NCBI RefSeq assembly: GCF_016863095.1
Contig: NZ_BOOF01000031.1
Location: 1 to 64,000 of the forward strand
Direction of reading: 5' to 3'
DNA: 64,000 nucleotides
Source of the DNA: Microbispora siamensis
Lineage (GTDB): Bacteria; Actinomycetota; Actinomycetes; Streptosporangiales; Streptosporangiaceae
The first letter of the stretch is position 1. Every line of letters begins with the position of its first letter. The position numbers and the translations under genes are program-made. This document shows positions 1-15,269 of this stretch, piece after piece. The notes beneath the pieces are model-generated. The model ran no database searches. It was not told where the DNA came from and was given only the letters and a program-made list of their open reading frames with translations.

Positions 1-92
1 TGCCGGGGGCACCTGGTTGACCTGGGGTTTCCGCCCTCGCGTGGAGACATGCCAGGGCGATGACGCGTTGCCCGGCGAGTAGCGTGGTCCAC

Positions 93-1847
93 ATGCGGAT
101 CGAGGACTACGCCCTCATCGGGGATACGCAGTCAGCCGCCCTCGTCGCTCGCGACGGATCGATCGACTGGCTCTGCCTTCCCCGGTTCGACTCCCCCGCA
201 TGCTTCGCCAAGCTCCTCGGCGACGAGTCCAACGGGTTCTGGCGGCTGGCCCCCGCCGGGCACGAGATGGCCACGCGACGCGCGTACGCCGACGACACGC
301 TGATCCTCGAGACCGTATGGGAGACCTCCACAGGGACCGTCAAGGTCGTCGACTTCATGCCTCCCCGGCACGCCAACCCCGCCCTGGTCCGGATCGTGGA
401 GGGCGTGTCCGGGACGGTGGACATGACCACAGAGATCAGCATCCGGTTCGACTACGGCAGGATCATCCCGTGGACCCGCCGCTTCGGCGGTCGTCTGCAC
501 GCCATCGGCGGACCCGACTCGGTCTGGATCGACGCTCCCCTCGACCTGGAGGGAAGCAGCGACCGGCACATCGGAACCTTCACGGTCGCCGCGGGGGAAC
601 GCCGGTCGTTCGTGTTCACGTGGCACCCCTCGCACCAGCCGGAACCCCATGGCATCGATCCCGGTGAGCAACTCGCCGAGACCAGCCGGTTCTGGGAGGA
701 GTGGGTCTCCCGCTGCTGGCTCCCGGGCCGCCACCGCGCCGCCGTGGTCCGCTCCCTCATCACGCTCAAGGCGCTCACCTACAGCCCGACCGGCGGCATC
801 GTGGCGGCTCCCACCACGTCGCTGCCCGAGAATCTCGGCGGGGTGCGTAACTGGGACTACAGATATTGCTGGCTGCGCGACGCCGCGATGACGCTTGACG
901 CCCTGACCGAATCCGGGTACGTCACCGAGGCGGGCGCCTGGCTCGACTGGCTGCTCCGTGCCATCGCGGGTCGCCCGGAGGACCTCCAGATCATGTACGG
1001 CGTGGCAGGCGAAAGGCGCCTGCCGGAGCAGACGCTCGACTGGCTTCCCGGGTACGAAGGCTCACGGCCGGTGCGGATCGGCAACGACGCGGCCGGCCAG
1101 CTTCAGCTCGACGTCTACGGCGAGGTGCTCAACTGCTTCTACCGGGCCCGCAAACTGGGCTTGCCGCCCCACGACTACGCCTGGTCCACCGCCTGCCGGC
1201 TGATGGACTTCCTGGAGCGCAGCTGGGCCCAGCCCGACGAGGGCCTGTGGGAGGTCCGCGGCCCGCGGCGGCACTTCGTCCATTCCAAGGTCATGGCGTG
1301 GGTGGCGGCCGACCGGCAGGTGCGGGCGATCAAGGAACTCGGCCACACCGGTCCCCTCAGGCGCTGGCGGGCCATGCGGGACCGGATCCACGCCGAGGTC
1401 TGCACCAAGGGCTTCGACCGCGAGCGTGGCACGTTCACCCAGTCGTACGGCTCGCACGAAGTCGACGCGGCGCTGCTCCTCATCCCGATCGTCGGCTTCC
1501 TTCCCCCTGAGGACCGCCGGGTCACCGGCACGATCGAGGCGGTCGAACGCGAGCTGATGACCGACTGCTTCGTGCTGCGGTATCCGGTCTCCGAAAGCAA
1601 CGACATCGACGGCCTGCCCGGAGCCGAAGGCGCCTTCCTCGCCTGCAGCTTCTGGCTGGCCGAAGCGCTCAGCCTCGTCGGCCGCAAGGACGAGGCCATG
1701 GCCCTGTTCGAACGGCTGCTGGGCCTCACCAACGACGTGGGTCTGCTCGCCGAGGAGTACGACCCCGTCCAGGGGCGCCATCTGGGCAACTTCCCTCAGG
1801 CGTTCACCCACCTCCAACTCGTCCATACGGCCCTGGCGCTCTGCTAG
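93..1847 (+). CDS. Glycoside hydrolase family 15 (glucoamylase/trehalase-like)
   Basis: A cytosolic GH15 enzyme of about 584 residues, the usual length for actinobacterial family members that hydrolyse trehalose or alpha-glucans by inversion. I start it at ATG 93 (MRIEDYALIGD), the conserved N-terminus; an in-frame ATG at 60 would add 11 atypical residues. An N-terminal beta-sandwich (roughly residues 1-210) is followed by an (alpha/alpha)6 barrel. Visible family motifs are GVRNWDYRYCWLRDA, GLWEVRG (candidate general acid Glu) and LLAEEYDP (candidate general base Glu), then [12 protein letters not shown] near the end. There is no signal peptide. Its 3' end overlaps the convergent condensation-domain gene by 44 bp, so the two transcripts run into each other. 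Trehalase versus glucoamylase specificity cannot be settled from sequence alone. Confidence 0.9.
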   Translation: MRIEDYALIGDTQSAALVARDGSIDWLCLPRFDSPACFAKLLGDESNGFWRLAPAGHEMATRRAYADDTLILETVWETSTGTVKVVDFMPPRHANPALVRIVEGVSGTVDMTTEISIRFDYGRIIPWTRRFGGRLHAIGGPDSVWIDAPLDLEGSSDRHIGTFTVAAGERRSFVFTWHPSHQPEPHGIDPGEQLAETSRFWEEWVSRCWLPGRHRAAVVRSLITLKALTYSPTGGIVAAPTTSLPENLGGVRNWDYRYCWLRDAAMTLDALTESGYVTEAGAWLDWLLRAIAGRPEDLQIMYGVAGERRLPEQTLDWLPGYEGSRPVRIGNDAAGQLQLDVYGEVLNCFYRARKLGLPPHDYAWSTACRLMDFLERSWAQPDEGLWEVRGPRRHFVHSKVMAWVAADRQVRAIKELGHTGPLRRWRAMRDRIHAEVCTKGFDRERGTFTQSYGSHEVDAALLLIPIVGFLPPEDRRVTGTIEAVERELMTDCFVLRYPVSESNDIDGLPGAEGAFLACSFWLAEALSLVGRKDEAMALFERLLGLTNDVGLLAEEYDPVQGRHLGNFPQAFTHLQLVHTALALC

Positions 1848-3483
1848 GGACGGGAACCTCGGCCGGGGCGGGGCGACCCGTCCCTTCGGCGACCCCGGCC
1901 ACGACGTAGTGGTGCGGTGCGATCGCGGCCATCCGGCCCGGCAGCAGTGCCAGGCACGCGGCATGCGCCGCCTCCGGGGTGACCGGCGCGGCCAGGCGGC
2001 ACACGATCCGGTGGCCGAGCCGTTCGTCCGGCACCGCCGAGACCGAGGACGGCCCGGGCACGGCGTCGGCGACCAGCCGCCGGACCTCGGCCAGGTCCAC
2101 CCAGCACGAGTCGGCGACCAGCCATTCGCCGTCCCTGCGCAGCGGCGTGATCCCGGTGAGGCCGGGCAGGTCGGCCAGCGGCACGTCCCGGCGGCCCGCC
2201 TCGGCCAGCAGCCGCATGACACCCTCGCCCAGCAGCAGCGTGTCCTCCCTGGGCAGGCACCTGGGGTCCGCCCAGAGCGTCACGTCCACCTCGCCCTCCA
2301 GCCGGTTCACCCAGAGGGAGACCCGGGTGGGCAGCGTCTCGTCCGGCAACCACGCCGACCGGATGTCCGGCTCCTCGCCCGGTGCCCGCTCGTCCGGTAC
2401 GCCCCGGAGCGGCGGCCCGGCGGGCGTGGCCGCGCTCATGTCGTTGTAGACCAGGTCCCTGGCGAAGAAGACGCCCCTGTCGGCCGCGACCTCCTCCATG
2501 ATCCGCACCAGGGCGGCGGAGTCGAACCGGCTGTTCTGGTACGCGGCCAGCGAGGCGGCCCGGGTGGCCCGCAACACGGCGTCGAAGGCCGGCCCGGTCA
2601 GGTCGATCGGGATCAGCGCGTCCTGGGCCAGCGGACCGACGTACTCCCGCAGCTCGGGCCGGAACCGGTTCGCGGAGATGGAGATGATCGGGCAGACGGG
2701 CTGGCCCGCGCGCAGCCCGGCGAGCGTGCCGAACGCGGCGAGCAGCGCGCCGGACCGGCTGGTCCCGGTGCGCGCGGTGATCCGGGCAAGGGCGGCGGCC
2801 ACCGCCGCGGAGCGGACCCGCAGGCGGGGCAGCGACCAGTCGTGGTCGCGGTCGTCCACGGTGACGGTGAGCGTGGAGCGGGGAATCCGGCCGAGCTGGG
2901 TCCGCCAGTACCGCAGCGCCGCGTCGGCCCGGCGCAGGCCGGCCGGGCTGCCCTCCATCGCGGCGACGTCCACCGGTTGCGGAGCGGCCGGGCCCGGCGT
3001 GCGGCCCCGGACCAGTTCCTCCCAGTCGGCGACGAGCAGGGCCAGGCCGACGGCGTCCACGGTGCTGTGGGTGGTGACCAGCACGACCTGTTCCGGCCCG
3101 TCGTCCCCGGCGATCACGGCGACCCGCAGCGGAAGCTCGGCGGCGAGGTCGAACCTGCGGCCACGCAGGTCCGCCGCGACCCGCCCGGTCACCCCGTCCC
3201 CGGCCGGGTGGACCTCGACGGTGAGTTCGCCGTCGCCGGCCACCCGCTGGATCCCGTCGTGGAACGTCGTGCGCAGCGACTCGTGCCGGGACATCAGCAG
3301 GCCGACCGCGTCGGCCACCCGCTGGTACGTGGTCCCCTGCGGCAGGTTCCGCACCACCTCGTAGTTCATGTGCTCGGGCGGGTCGGTGCGCACGCAGCGG
3401 GCCATGTTGACCTGCCCCATGGTCGCCGGGCCGACCCGTTCGCGGCCGGTGTAGTGGGCGGCCAGGCCACGTAACCGAGTCAC
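1804..3483 (-). CDS. Free-standing NRPS condensation domain protein
   Basis: A stand-alone condensation-superfamily protein of 559 residues with no adenylation or carrier domain. RHESLRTTF and the fold-defining spacing are recognisable, but the active-site HHxxxDG is THSTVDA: catalytic His139 and structural Asp143 are kept, while the first His and the Gly are lost. GTG 3483 overlaps the mbtH stop as GTGA, so translation is probably coupled; an earlier in-frame ATG at 3537 lies inside mbtH and is less likely. It is last in the NRPS-mbtH-C operon. Plausible roles are an extra acylation, ester or amide formation, or release from a carrier protein. The C-terminal 100 or so residues are not typical of a C domain. 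Its 3' end overlaps the GH15 gene. Confidence 0.8.
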   Translation of the reverse strand: MTRLRGLAAHYTGRERVGPATMGQVNMARCVRTDPPEHMNYEVVRNLPQGTTYQRVADAVGLLMSRHESLRTTFHDGIQRVAGDGELTVEVHPAGDGVTGRVAADLRGRRFDLAAELPLRVAVIAGDDGPEQVVLVTTHSTVDAVGLALLVADWEELVRGRTPGPAAPQPVDVAAMEGSPAGLRRADAALRYWRTQLGRIPRSTLTVTVDDRDHDWSLPRLRVRSAAVAAALARITARTGTSRSGALLAAFGTLAGLRAGQPVCPIISISANRFRPELREYVGPLAQDALIPIDLTGPAFDAVLRATRAASLAAYQNSRFDSAALVRIMEEVAADRGVFFARDLVYNDMSAATPAGPPLRGVPDERAPGEEPDIRSAWLPDETLPTRVSLWVNRLEGEVDVTLWADPRCLPREDTLLLGEGVMRLLAEAGRRDVPLADLPGLTGITPLRRDGEWLVADSCWVDLAEVRRLVADAVPGPSSVSAVPDERLGHRIVCRLAAPVTPEAAHAACLALLPGRMAAIAPHHYVVAGVAEGTGRPAPAEVPVPSRAPGPYGRVGGG

Positions 3484-3643
3484 CGTGCGCTCCGGGGGCG
3501 CATGTCGGTCCACACCCGCTCGATGTGGCGCAGGCACTCCTCCCGGTCGCCGGCGACGCCCTCGGCCCGCCAGCCGTCCGGCGGCGGGGTGTCCGCGGGC
3601 CAGATCGAGTACTGCTCCTCGTCGTTGACCACGACCTGGTAGT

Positions 3644-3647
<4 letters not shown>
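3480..3647 (-). CDS. mbtH: MbtH-like NRPS accessory protein
   Basis: A 55-residue MbtH-family protein, a little shorter than the usual 62-75 because the N-terminus is trimmed. MbtH proteins bind adenylation domains and are needed for their solubility or activity. The signature is clear: [12 protein letters not shown], then PPDGW, then [14 protein letters not shown]. The start is GTG 3647, whose first four bases GTGA contain the stop of the upstream NRPS; its own stop overlaps the next GTG in the same way. The gene therefore sits inside a translationally coupled operon and is expected to serve the three A domains of this locus. Confidence 0.93.
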
Positions 3648-9670
<6,023 letters not shown>

Positions 9671-9769
9671 GCGACCGCCAAAATAGGAAGGTTTGTTAAC
9701 AGTCTTGGGGTGGGCGTTAGTGAATCACACCGGACTGCCTGCGAACAAGCCTCTTCACGGGGGGCCCGA

Positions 9770-9784
9770 GAGTGTGTCACACTC
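9770..9784. promoter_or_regulatory. 15-bp dyad in the divergent NRPS promoter
   Basis: GAGTGTG-T-CACACTC is a perfect inverted repeat with 7-bp arms and a one-base centre. It lies near the middle of the 182-bp region between the two divergent NRPS genes, so one bound protein could control both. No regulator gene is adjacent. Confidence 0.55.
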
Positions 9785-9796
9785 ACCGTCGCGCGC

Positions 9797-9821
9797 TAAC
9801 TGTAAAGACACTTTCCAGTTA
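9797..9821. promoter_or_regulatory. 25-bp dyad just upstream of the NRPS-MFS gene
   Basis: Arms TAACTGTAAAG and CTTTCCAGTTA flank ACA: 11-bp inverted arms with one mismatch, ending 31 nt before the GTG start. Size and placement resemble a TetR- or PadR-type operator that would block the promoter or early elongation of the NRPS-exporter gene. A separate palindrome TGTTAACA (9694-9701) lies on the other side of the promoter region. Confidence 0.55.
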
Positions 9822-9852
9822 ATTTCCCTGACGGAAGACAGTTGGAGGCACG

Positions 9853-12800
9853 GTGACCGCACTGTCCGCCGACAAGAAGGCGCTCCTCGCGCAGCGGCTG
9901 CGGCGCCGCGACGGCACGGTCACGATCAGCCCCAGACCCCCGGGCACCGCCGCGCCGCTCTCCCCCGCCCAGGAACGGATCTGGTTCCTCGAGCAGTACG
10001 CGCCCGGCACGACCGTCTACACGGTGCCGCTCACCGTCCGCGTGGCCGGCGACCTGGACGCCGCCGCCCTGGAGCACTCCCTGCACGAGGTGGTCCGCCG
10101 TCACGAGGCGCTGCGCATGCGCTTCCGCACCACGCCGGACGGGCTGCCCGAGGTGCTGATCGACGATGAGGCGCGGGCCGAGTTCCTGACCGCCGACGCC
10201 GCCGGCCCCGACGAGGCCCGCGAACTGGTCGAACGGGAGCTGACCAGGACGTTCGACCTCGCGGCCGGGCCACTCGTCCGCGCCCTGCTGGTCCGGCTCG
10301 CGCCCGGTGACCACGTGCTCATGCTCGCCGCGCACCACCTGGTGACCGACGGATGGTCGTTCGAGATCATCATGCGCGAGCTGTTCGAGATCATGAACGG
10401 CCGGACCCCGCCGCCGCCCGCCGTGCAGTACGGCGACTACGCGGCCTGGCAGCGCGACCGGCGCCACGAACGCGAGGTGGCCCACTGGCGGGACCGGCTC
10501 GCCGGGGTGCCCGTGCTCGACCTGCCCACCGACCGGCCCAGGCCGCCGGTGCTCGGCCACACCGGGGCCACCCACCGGTTCGAGCTGGACGTCGATCCGG
10601 CCGGACCCGCCCTGGCCGCGGGCGCCACGCCGTACATGGTGGTGCTCGCCGCGTTCCAGGCGCTGCTCGGCCGCTACTCGGGGCAGACCGACTTCGCGGT
10701 CGGCTCACCCATCGCCGGGCGCGGCCTGCCCGAGCTGGACGGCGTCGTCGGCATGTTCGTCAACACCCTCGCCATGCGGGCCGACCTCGACGGCGACCCC
10801 ACCTTCGCCGAACTCCTGACCCGGGTGCGCGACCGCGCCCTGGACGCCTACGCCCACCAGGACCTGCCGTTCGACCGGCTGGTGACCGAGCTGAACGTCG
10901 AACGCGACGTCAGCCGGTCGCCGGTCGTCCAGGTCATGCTCGCCCTGCAGAACTTCGCGGCGGCCACCACCACGGCCACCGGCCCCTCGGGTGGCGCCGC
11001 GCTGTCGGCCTTCCCGGCCGAGGCGGGCGTCGCCAGGTTCGACCTGTCGCTCTACCTGTTCGAGAGACCCGGCGGACTGAGCGGCCAGCTCACCTACAAC
11101 ACCGCTCTGTTCGACCCCGGCACGGCCGCCCGCATGGCCACCCACTTCGGGATGGTGCTGCGCGCCGCCCTCGCCGACCCGTCCCTGCGGCTGTCGGAGC
11201 TGCCCCTGCTCGCCGAGGGCGAGCGCGAACGTGTCCTCGCCTTCTCCCGCTCCCCCGCCCCGGCCCCGCTCGGCCGGGAACTCCTGCACGACCTCGTCGC
11301 CGGGCCGCCGGGCACCGTGGCCGTGACCTGTGACGGCAGGTCGCTCACCTACGCCGCCCTCGCCGGCAGGTCCGACTCCCTGGCCCGCCGATTACAGGGC
11401 CTCGGCGTGACCAGGGGCTCCCGGGTCGGCATCCGGCTGGAACGGTCGCCCGACCTGGCCGTCGCCGTACTGGCCGTCCTCAAGGCGGGCGGTGCCTACG
11501 TCCCGCTCGACCCGGCCCAGCCGGAGGACCGACTGGCGCACATGATCGCCGACGCCGGGGTGCGGATCACCGTCACCGAAGACCTGCTGGCCGAGCTGCC
11601 ACCCGGCGACGTGCCCGCCGACCCCGGCCTGACCGGCGCCGACCTGGCGTACGTGATCTACACCTCCGGGACCACCGGTCGTCCCAAGGGTGTCGCGGTG
11701 CAACACCGCCAGGTCCTCACCTACCTCGCCGGCGTCCGGGAACGGCTCGCCGTCGAACCCGGCGGCTCGTACGCGCTGATGCAGTCCCTGTCGTTCGACT
11801 TCGGCGTCACGATCTTCTACCTGTCCCTGATGACCGGCGGAACGCTGCACCTGCTCGACCCGAGAAGACCCGCCGCCGAACTGGCCGAGACGCTGAGCAG
11901 GACCGACTACCTCAAGGCCACCCCTTCCCACCTGGCCTCCCTGATCGCCGAGGCCGGGCCGGACGGTCCCGGTGTGCTGCCGCGCACGCTCCTGGTGCTC
12001 GGCGGCGAGGCGTCCTCCTCCGCCTGGGCCGGATCGTTGCGCGGGCCCCGCGTGGTCAACCACTACGGGCCGACCGAGGCGACCGTCGGCGTCACCACCC
12101 ACGAGGTCACCGGCACCGAGGAGACCCAGACCCTGCCCATCGGCCGCCCGCTGCCCGGGGCCAGGGCGTACGTGCTGGACGAACGCGGCGAACCTGCTCC
12201 GATCGGGGTGATCGGCGAGATCCATCTCGGCGGCGACCGGCTGGCCAGGGGCTACCTCGGCCGCCCCGCCCTCACCGCCGAGCGCTTCCTCCCCGACCCG
12301 TACGGCGAGCCGGGATCACGCATGTACCGCACCGGCGACCTCGGCCGCTGGCTGCCCTCCGGCGACCTCCAGTTCCTCGGCCGCCGGGACCTCCAGGTGA
12401 AGGTGCGCGGCTACCGGGTCGAACTCACCGAGATCGAGGAGGTTCTGACCGGGCATCCGGCCGTCGAACAGGCGGTGGTGGACCTGCGCCGCGACCGCCT
12501 GGTCGCCTACCTGACCGGGGAACGCGCGAGCGTCCCCGACCTGCGCGTGTATCTGGCCGACCGGCTGCCCGAGTACATGATCCCCGCCAGGTACGTCTGG
12601 CTGGACCGGCTGCCACTGAAAGCCCACGGCAAGGTGGACCGCGCCGCGCTGCCGGAGCCGGGCGCCGGCCGCCCCGACGAGGACGGCGGATACGTCCCGC
12701 CGGAAACCGCGCTGGAGACCGCGATCGCCGAGGTCTGGGCCGGGGTCCTCGAACTCGACCGGGTCGGCGCGGAGGACGACTTCTTCGAACTGGGCGGCCA

Positions 12801-15126
12801 CTCGCTGCTCGCCGCCCAGGTCGTGGCCCGGCTGCGCCGCGTGACCGAACGCCCGGTCACGATCATGGACCTGTTCCGGCACCGCACCGTCCGCGCCCTC
12901 GCCGCCAGGGCCGCCGCACCCGACGACGGCCCCAGGAAGCTGCTCAACCGGCTCACCCCGGCCCGCGCCGTCTCGGCCAGCCTGGTCTGCGTGCCGTACG
13001 GCGGGGGCAGCGCCGCCATCTACCAGCCGCTTGCCGACGCGCTGCCGCCGGACTGGGCGCTGCACTCCGTCGCCGTACCCGGCCAGGAGTGGGGCCTGGA
13101 CGAGGAGACCCGCCCGGTCGCCGAGGTCGCCGACGCCTGCGTGCGGGAGATCCTGGCCGACGTGCCCGGCCCGCTCTCCCTGTACGGCCACTGCGGGCTC
13201 GGTGTGATGCTCTGCGTCGAGATCGCCCGGCGGCTGGAGGCGGCCGGACGGCCGGTCGACGCGCTCTACCTGGGCGGCGGCTTCCCGTTCGCCCGGCCCA
13301 AGACGATCATGACGCCGCTGCGTGACCTGGCGGACCGGCTGCGCAGCGACCGCGTCTGGGCCAACGCGCTGGTCGCGGCCGGACTGGACATCGACGAACT
13401 CGACCCCGACCAGCTCGCCGCGATCATCCGCAACCGGCGGCAGGGCACCCGCGACGCCGAGGCGTACTTCACCCGGCTGTTCGCGGAGAGCCCGGAGCCG
13501 CTGCGCGCGCCGATCATCTCGGTCGTCGGCGACCGCGACCCGGCCACCGAGTTCTACCAGGAGCGCTACCTGGAGTGGCACCATCTGACCGGCGAGACGG
13601 CCGTCGTCGTCCTGGACGAGGCGGGCCACTTCTTCGTCAAGCACCGGGCGGGCGAACTGGCCGAGATCGTCACCGGCGCCCGCGCCGCCATCGCCGCCGG
13701 GCGGACCACCGAGATCGAGGACCGTGACCGGTCGTGGTGGTTGCACGCCACCTCCACCGCCGGGACGGACACCCCCGTGACGCCGCGCGGACCCCGGCCC
13801 AGCATGAGACGGTTCGGCGCGGTGGCCGCCGGGCAGCTCGTCTCGATCATCGGCTCCTCGCTCACCGAGTTCGCCATCCCGCTGTGGATCTACCTGACCA
13901 CCGGCTCGCTGGTGAACTTCGCGCTGTTCTCCGTCATCGCGCTGGTGCCCGGCATGCTCGTCGCGCCGCTGGCCGGGGCCATCGTGGACCGCTACGACCG
14001 GCGGAAGGTCATGCTGGCTGGCGACGCCGCCGCGGGCGGCACCCAGCTCGCGTTCGGCCTGCTGCTGTGGACCGGCCACATCCAGGTGTGGCACGTCTAC
14101 CCGCTGCTCGCGTTGCTGTCCGTCGCGCTCACCTTCCAGCGGCTCGCGTACGGCGCGGCCGTGCCGCAGCTCGTGCCCAAGCGGTATCTCGGACACGCCA
14201 ACGGCGTCCTCCAGGTGGTCACCGGCACCGCGCAACTGGTCGTGCCTCTGGTCGCGGTCGGCCTGATGTCCGCGATCGGCATCAGGGGCATCCTCGTCGT
14301 CGACGTGGCCAGCTACGCCTTCGCGCTGTGCTCGGTGCTGCTGGTGCGCTTCCCCGCCGCGATGGGCTGGAAGCGGCGCGAATCCCTGGTCAGGGAGATG
14401 GCCGAGGGTTTCCGCTACTCGTGGGGGCAGCGCGGGTTCCGCGGCATGCTGCTGTTCTTCGCCTGCCTGAACGTCTTCCTGTCGCCGCTGTTCCTGCTGC
14501 TCACCCCGCTCGTGCTGGGCTTCGCCACGCTGTCCGACGTCGGGCGGGTGTCCTTCGCCGGAGGGCTCGGCGTACTGCTCGGCGGCCTCACCATGACGGT
14601 GTGGGGCGGGCCGCGGCGGCTCCGGATGCGGGGCGTGCTGCTGGCCACGCTCGTGCTCGCCGCGTTCTGCCTGGTCACCGGCCTGCGGGAGAGCCTGATC
14701 GTGATCGCCGTCGGTGCGTTCGGCATGTCGCTGGCGCTGACCCTGGTCAACGGCGTCTACGCCACGATCATCCAGGTCAAGGTGCCGCAGCGGTTCCACG
14801 GCCGGGTCATCGCGCTCAACACCCTCGTCGCCTGGTCCACGTTGCCGATCGGCTTCGGCCTGGTCGCTCCGTACGGGACCTCGCTGTTCGAGCCGCTACT
14901 CGCCCCGGACGGGCCGTTGGCGAGCACGGCCGGCCAGGTCGTCGGCGTCGGCGAGGGCCGGGGCGTGGCGTTCATGTACGTGGTGTTCGCGCTGGCCATC
15001 GCCGTGATCGCGCTGGTGGCGCTCAGGGTCAGGGTGCTGGCCCGGTTCGACCACGACGTGCCGGACGCGCCGCCGGACGACGTCATCGGCCTGGAGGCGG
15101 TCCGCCGCCGTACGGCCGTTCGCTGA
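9853..15126 (+). CDS. NRPS C-A-PCP-TE fused to an MFS exporter
   Basis: A 1757-residue protein joining a terminal NRPS module to a transporter. Order: C (about 30-460, HHLVTDG from H161, canonical FVNT), A (475-900, YTSGTTGRPKG at 603), PCP (Ser984 in GGHSLL), type I thioesterase (about 1030-1275) and an MFS unit from about residue 1318 with multiple hydrophobic helices and the motif-A-like GAIVDRYDRRK. The A code reads DFTKVGHVGK, close to Asp/Asn codes. The TE elbow is GHCGLG, so the nucleophile is Cys1114, with His1259 and an Asp near 1227-1229. Cys thioesterases are known in NRPS systems that make strained or unusual linkages. Translation starts at GTG 9853, four bases after GGAGG. No frameshift separates enzyme and transporter, so product release and export are physically linked. 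Confidence 0.95.
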   Translation: MTALSADKKALLAQRLRRRDGTVTISPRPPGTAAPLSPAQERIWFLEQYAPGTTVYTVPLTVRVAGDLDAAALEHSLHEVVRRHEALRMRFRTTPDGLPEVLIDDEARAEFLTADAAGPDEARELVERELTRTFDLAAGPLVRALLVRLAPGDHVLMLAAHHLVTDGWSFEIIMRELFEIMNGRTPPPPAVQYGDYAAWQRDRRHEREVAHWRDRLAGVPVLDLPTDRPRPPVLGHTGATHRFELDVDPAGPALAAGATPYMVVLAAFQALLGRYSGQTDFAVGSPIAGRGLPELDGVVGMFVNTLAMRADLDGDPTFAELLTRVRDRALDAYAHQDLPFDRLVTELNVERDVSRSPVVQVMLALQNFAAATTTATGPSGGAALSAFPAEAGVARFDLSLYLFERPGGLSGQLTYNTALFDPGTAARMATHFGMVLRAALADPSLRLSELPLLAEGERERVLAFSRSPAPAPLGRELLHDLVAGPPGTVAVTCDGRSLTYAALAGRSDSLARRLQGLGVTRGSRVGIRLERSPDLAVAVLAVLKAGGAYVPLDPAQPEDRLAHMIADAGVRITVTEDLLAELPPGDVPADPGLTGADLAYVIYTSGTTGRPKGVAVQHRQVLTYLAGVRERLAVEPGGSYALMQSLSFDFGVTIFYLSLMTGGTLHLLDPRRPAAELAETLSRTDYLKATPSHLASLIAEAGPDGPGVLPRTLLVLGGEASSSAWAGSLRGPRVVNHYGPTEATVGVTTHEVTGTEETQTLPIGRPLPGARAYVLDERGEPAPIGVIGEIHLGGDRLARGYLGRPALTAERFLPDPYGEPGSRMYRTGDLGRWLPSGDLQFLGRRDLQVKVRGYRVELTEIEEVLTGHPAVEQAVVDLRRDRLVAYLTGERASVPDLRVYLADRLPEYMIPARYVWLDRLPLKAHGKVDRAALPEPGAGRPDEDGGYVPPETALETAIAEVWAGVLELDRVGAEDDFFELGGHSLLAAQVVARLRRVTERPVTIMDLFRHRTVRALAARAAAPDDGPRKLLNRLTPARAVSASLVCVPYGGGSAAIYQPLADALPPDWALHSVAVPGQEWGLDEETRPVAEVADACVREILADVPGPLSLYGHCGLGVMLCVEIARRLEAAGRPVDALYLGGGFPFARPKTIMTPLRDLADRLRSDRVWANALVAAGLDIDELDPDQLAAIIRNRRQGTRDAEAYFTRLFAESPEPLRAPIISVVGDRDPATEFYQERYLEWHHLTGETAVVVLDEAGHFFVKHRAGELAEIVTGARAAIAAGRTTEIEDRDRSWWLHATSTAGTDTPVTPRGPRPSMRRFGAVAAGQLVSIIGSSLTEFAIPLWIYLTTGSLVNFALFSVIALVPGMLVAPLAGAIVDRYDRRKVMLAGDAAAGGTQLAFGLLLWTGHIQVWHVYPLLALLSVALTFQRLAYGAAVPQLVPKRYLGHANGVLQVVTGTAQLVVPLVAVGLMSAIGIRGILVVDVASYAFALCSVLLVRFPAAMGWKRRESLVREMAEGFRYSWGQRGFRGMLLFFACLNVFLSPLFLLLTPLVLGFATLSDVGRVSFAGGLGVLLGGLTMTVWGGPRRLRMRGVLLATLVLAAFCLVTGLRESLIVIAVGAFGMSLALTLVNGVYATIIQVKVPQRFHGRVIALNTLVAWSTLPIGFGLVAPYGTSLFEPLLAPDGPLASTAGQVVGVGEGRGVAFMYVVFALAIAVIALVALRVRVLARFDHDVPDAPPDDVIGLEAVRRRTAVR

Positions 15127-15189
15127 GCCGCACCGGCCCGCGGGCAACCGTCAGCCGTCAGCCGTCACCCGAAGGAATTTCGCCGCAGC

Positions 15190-15216
15190 TGTCACAAGCC
15201 CGGAGGCTGCCCGGTC
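15190..15216 (+). promoter_or_regulatory. Candidate ECF41 (SigJ) promoter
   Basis: TGTCACA, a 16-nt spacer and GGTC match the ECF41 pattern TGTCACA-N16-CGTC at all but one position. It lies 53 bp before an oxidoreductase gene of the kind ECF41 factors usually control, and the ECF41 gene itself is 1.4 kb away. Confidence 0.55.
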
Positions 15217-15269
15217 TTAGCTGGCGACCGGGTGGCAACCAGGCGGCCCGGTGGACGAGAGGAATCGCG

